DNA of 6,158 nt from Candidatus Kuenenia stuttgartensis (lineage in GTDB: Bacteria; Planctomycetota; UBA1135; UBA2386). Made by a program: the position numbers and the translations under genes. The stretch is from assembly GCA_945861365.1 (NCBI GenBank), contig CAMAUH010000277.1:1-6158 (forward strand), written 5' to 3'. The notes under the pieces were generated by a model. It did no database searches, had not been told where the DNA came from, and saw only the letters and a program-made list of their open reading frames with translations. Positions 5,330 to 6,158 of this stretch are shown in pieces. The first letter of the stretch is position 1; every line of letters starts with the position of its first letter.

Positions 5330-6158
5330 TCACCCCAGCGCCAGCATCCGTTCGAGCGGCAGCAGCGCGCGCACGCGCAGGGCCTCCGGCATCTCGATGC
5401 GCGGTCGCAGGTCGCGCAGCGCCAGGTAGATCTTCTCCAGCGTGTTGAGCTTCATGTGCGGGCACGCATTGCAGCCCTGGCACGCGGCGGTGCGGTCCTC
5501 GTACGGCACCTCGATCAGCACCTTGTGCGGGGCCGCCTTCTTCATCGTGTGCAGGATGCCGGTCTCGGTGCCGACGATGTACTTGGCGCCGGCGTCCTTC
5601 TGCACGAACTCGAGCAGCTTCGACGTCGAGCCGACGAAGTCGGCCAGCTGCAGCACGTGCTCCTCGCACTCGGGATGCGCGATGAACTTCGCGTCGGGGT
5701 GCTTCGCCTTCAGCGCGGCGATCTTCAGCGAGCTGAACGTCTCGTGCACCATGCAGGCGCCGGGCCACAGGTCCATCGCGCGCCCGGTCTTCTTCGCCAG
5801 GAACGCGCCGAGGTTCTTGTCGGGGCCGAACAGGATCGGCTTGCCTTCCGGGATCGAACGGATCACGCGCTCGGCGTTGCTCGACGTGCAGATGATGTCG
5901 CTCTCGGCCTTCGTCGCGGCGCTGCAGTTGATGTACATCACGACGGTGTGGTCGGGATGCTTTGCCTTCCACGCGCGCAGCTGGTCGGCCGGGCACTGTT
6001 CGGCGAGCGAGCAGCCGGCCTCGAGGTCGGGGATGATGACGACCTTCGACGGGTTCACGATCTTGGCGGTCTCCGCCATGAAGTGCACACCGCAGAACAG
6101 GATGACCTCGGCGTCCTTCGCGTCGCGCGCGCGCTTCGCCAGTTCGAGCGAGTCGCCG
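5330..6158 (-). CDS. nadA: Quinolinate synthase NadA, lacking its N-terminus at the window edge
   Basis: This is a 275-residue C-terminal part; the reading frame stays open to the right edge, so the true start lies outside. NadA condenses iminoaspartate (from L-aspartate oxidase) with dihydroxyacetone phosphate to make quinolinate for de novo NAD synthesis, using an oxygen-sensitive [4Fe-4S] cluster. Landmarks in order are GDSLELAKRA at the edge, FCGVHFMAETAKI, then DLEAGC with the first cluster cysteine (codon 6011-6013). YINCSAATKAESDIICTSSNA-like sequence and FGPDKNLG follow. HPEC carries the second cluster cysteine (5666-5668), then GTETGILH. The last is the CxxCxxC motif CQGCNACPHMKLNTLEK, whose final cysteine (5462-5464) or a neighbour is the third ligand. 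All expected cluster residues are present, so the enzyme looks active. The frame ends in LLPLERMLALG, normal for the family. The GTG at 6088 is internal (valine of GVHFMAE) and not a start. Confidence 0.97.
   Translation of the reverse strand, partial: GDSLELAKRARDAKDAEVILFCGVHFMAETAKIVNPSKVVIIPDLEAGCSLAEQCPADQLRAWKAKHPDHTVVMYINCSAATKAESDIICTSSNAERVIRSIPEGKPILFGPDKNLGAFLAKKTGRAMDLWPGACMVHETFSSLKIAALKAKHPDAKFIAHPECEEHVLQLADFVGSTSKLLEFVQKDAGAKYIVGTETGILHTMKKAAPHKVLIEVPYEDRTAACQGCNACPHMKLNTLEKIYLALRDLRPRIEMPEALRVRALLPLERMLALG

Noticed and set aside
1..6158. A new defence, mobile or otherwise undescribed multigene system
   Set aside because: Every substantial reading frame with protein-like sequence belongs to a known housekeeping, transport or signalling family, and no repeats, integrase or unknown gene cluster is present.

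Overview
This 6.2 kb window is compact, GC-rich bacterial chromosome carrying two gene blocks that point at each other. I see no mobile element, CRISPR array, tRNA or rRNA. The organism cannot be fixed from the sequence. The high GC, the OpcA-partnered type of glucose-6-phosphate dehydrogenase and the CxxCxxC form of NadA fit several Gram-negative or Planctomycetota-like phyla. I only lean that way and do not commit.

The plus-strand block (1-1529) is about ion handling. It holds the last 72 residues of a TrkH potassium-uptake subunit. After a 107-base gap comes a 400-residue membrane transporter of the ion transporter superfamily that most resembles NhaD-type sodium/proton antiporters, often auto-named 'citrate transporter'. 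Potassium uptake next to possible sodium extrusion suggests a cation-homeostasis pair.

The minus-strand block is read from right to left. It starts with nadA (quinolinate synthase, cut by the right edge), then a methyl-accepting chemotaxis-type protein with no ligand-binding domain, then zwf (glucose-6-phosphate dehydrogenase), then opcA (its assembly/activation partner). zwf and opcA overlap by a GTGA stop/start and are almost certainly translationally coupled. The gaps between nadA, the receptor gene and zwf are 79 and 50 bases, so one transcript is possible but not shown. Functionally, NadA feeds NAD(P) synthesis and Zwf-OpcA reduces NADP to NADPH. The receptor between them is the unexpected member.

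The two blocks converge at about 1530-1560, where a GC-rich inverted repeat could serve as a terminator in both directions. A second short inverted repeat abuts the zwf start codon. All genes belong to known families, and I found no convincing previously undescribed system. The points most worth a second look are the sensor-less receptor in a redox gene cluster, the zwf leader hairpin without a clear ribosome binding site, and the single-cysteine Zwf.
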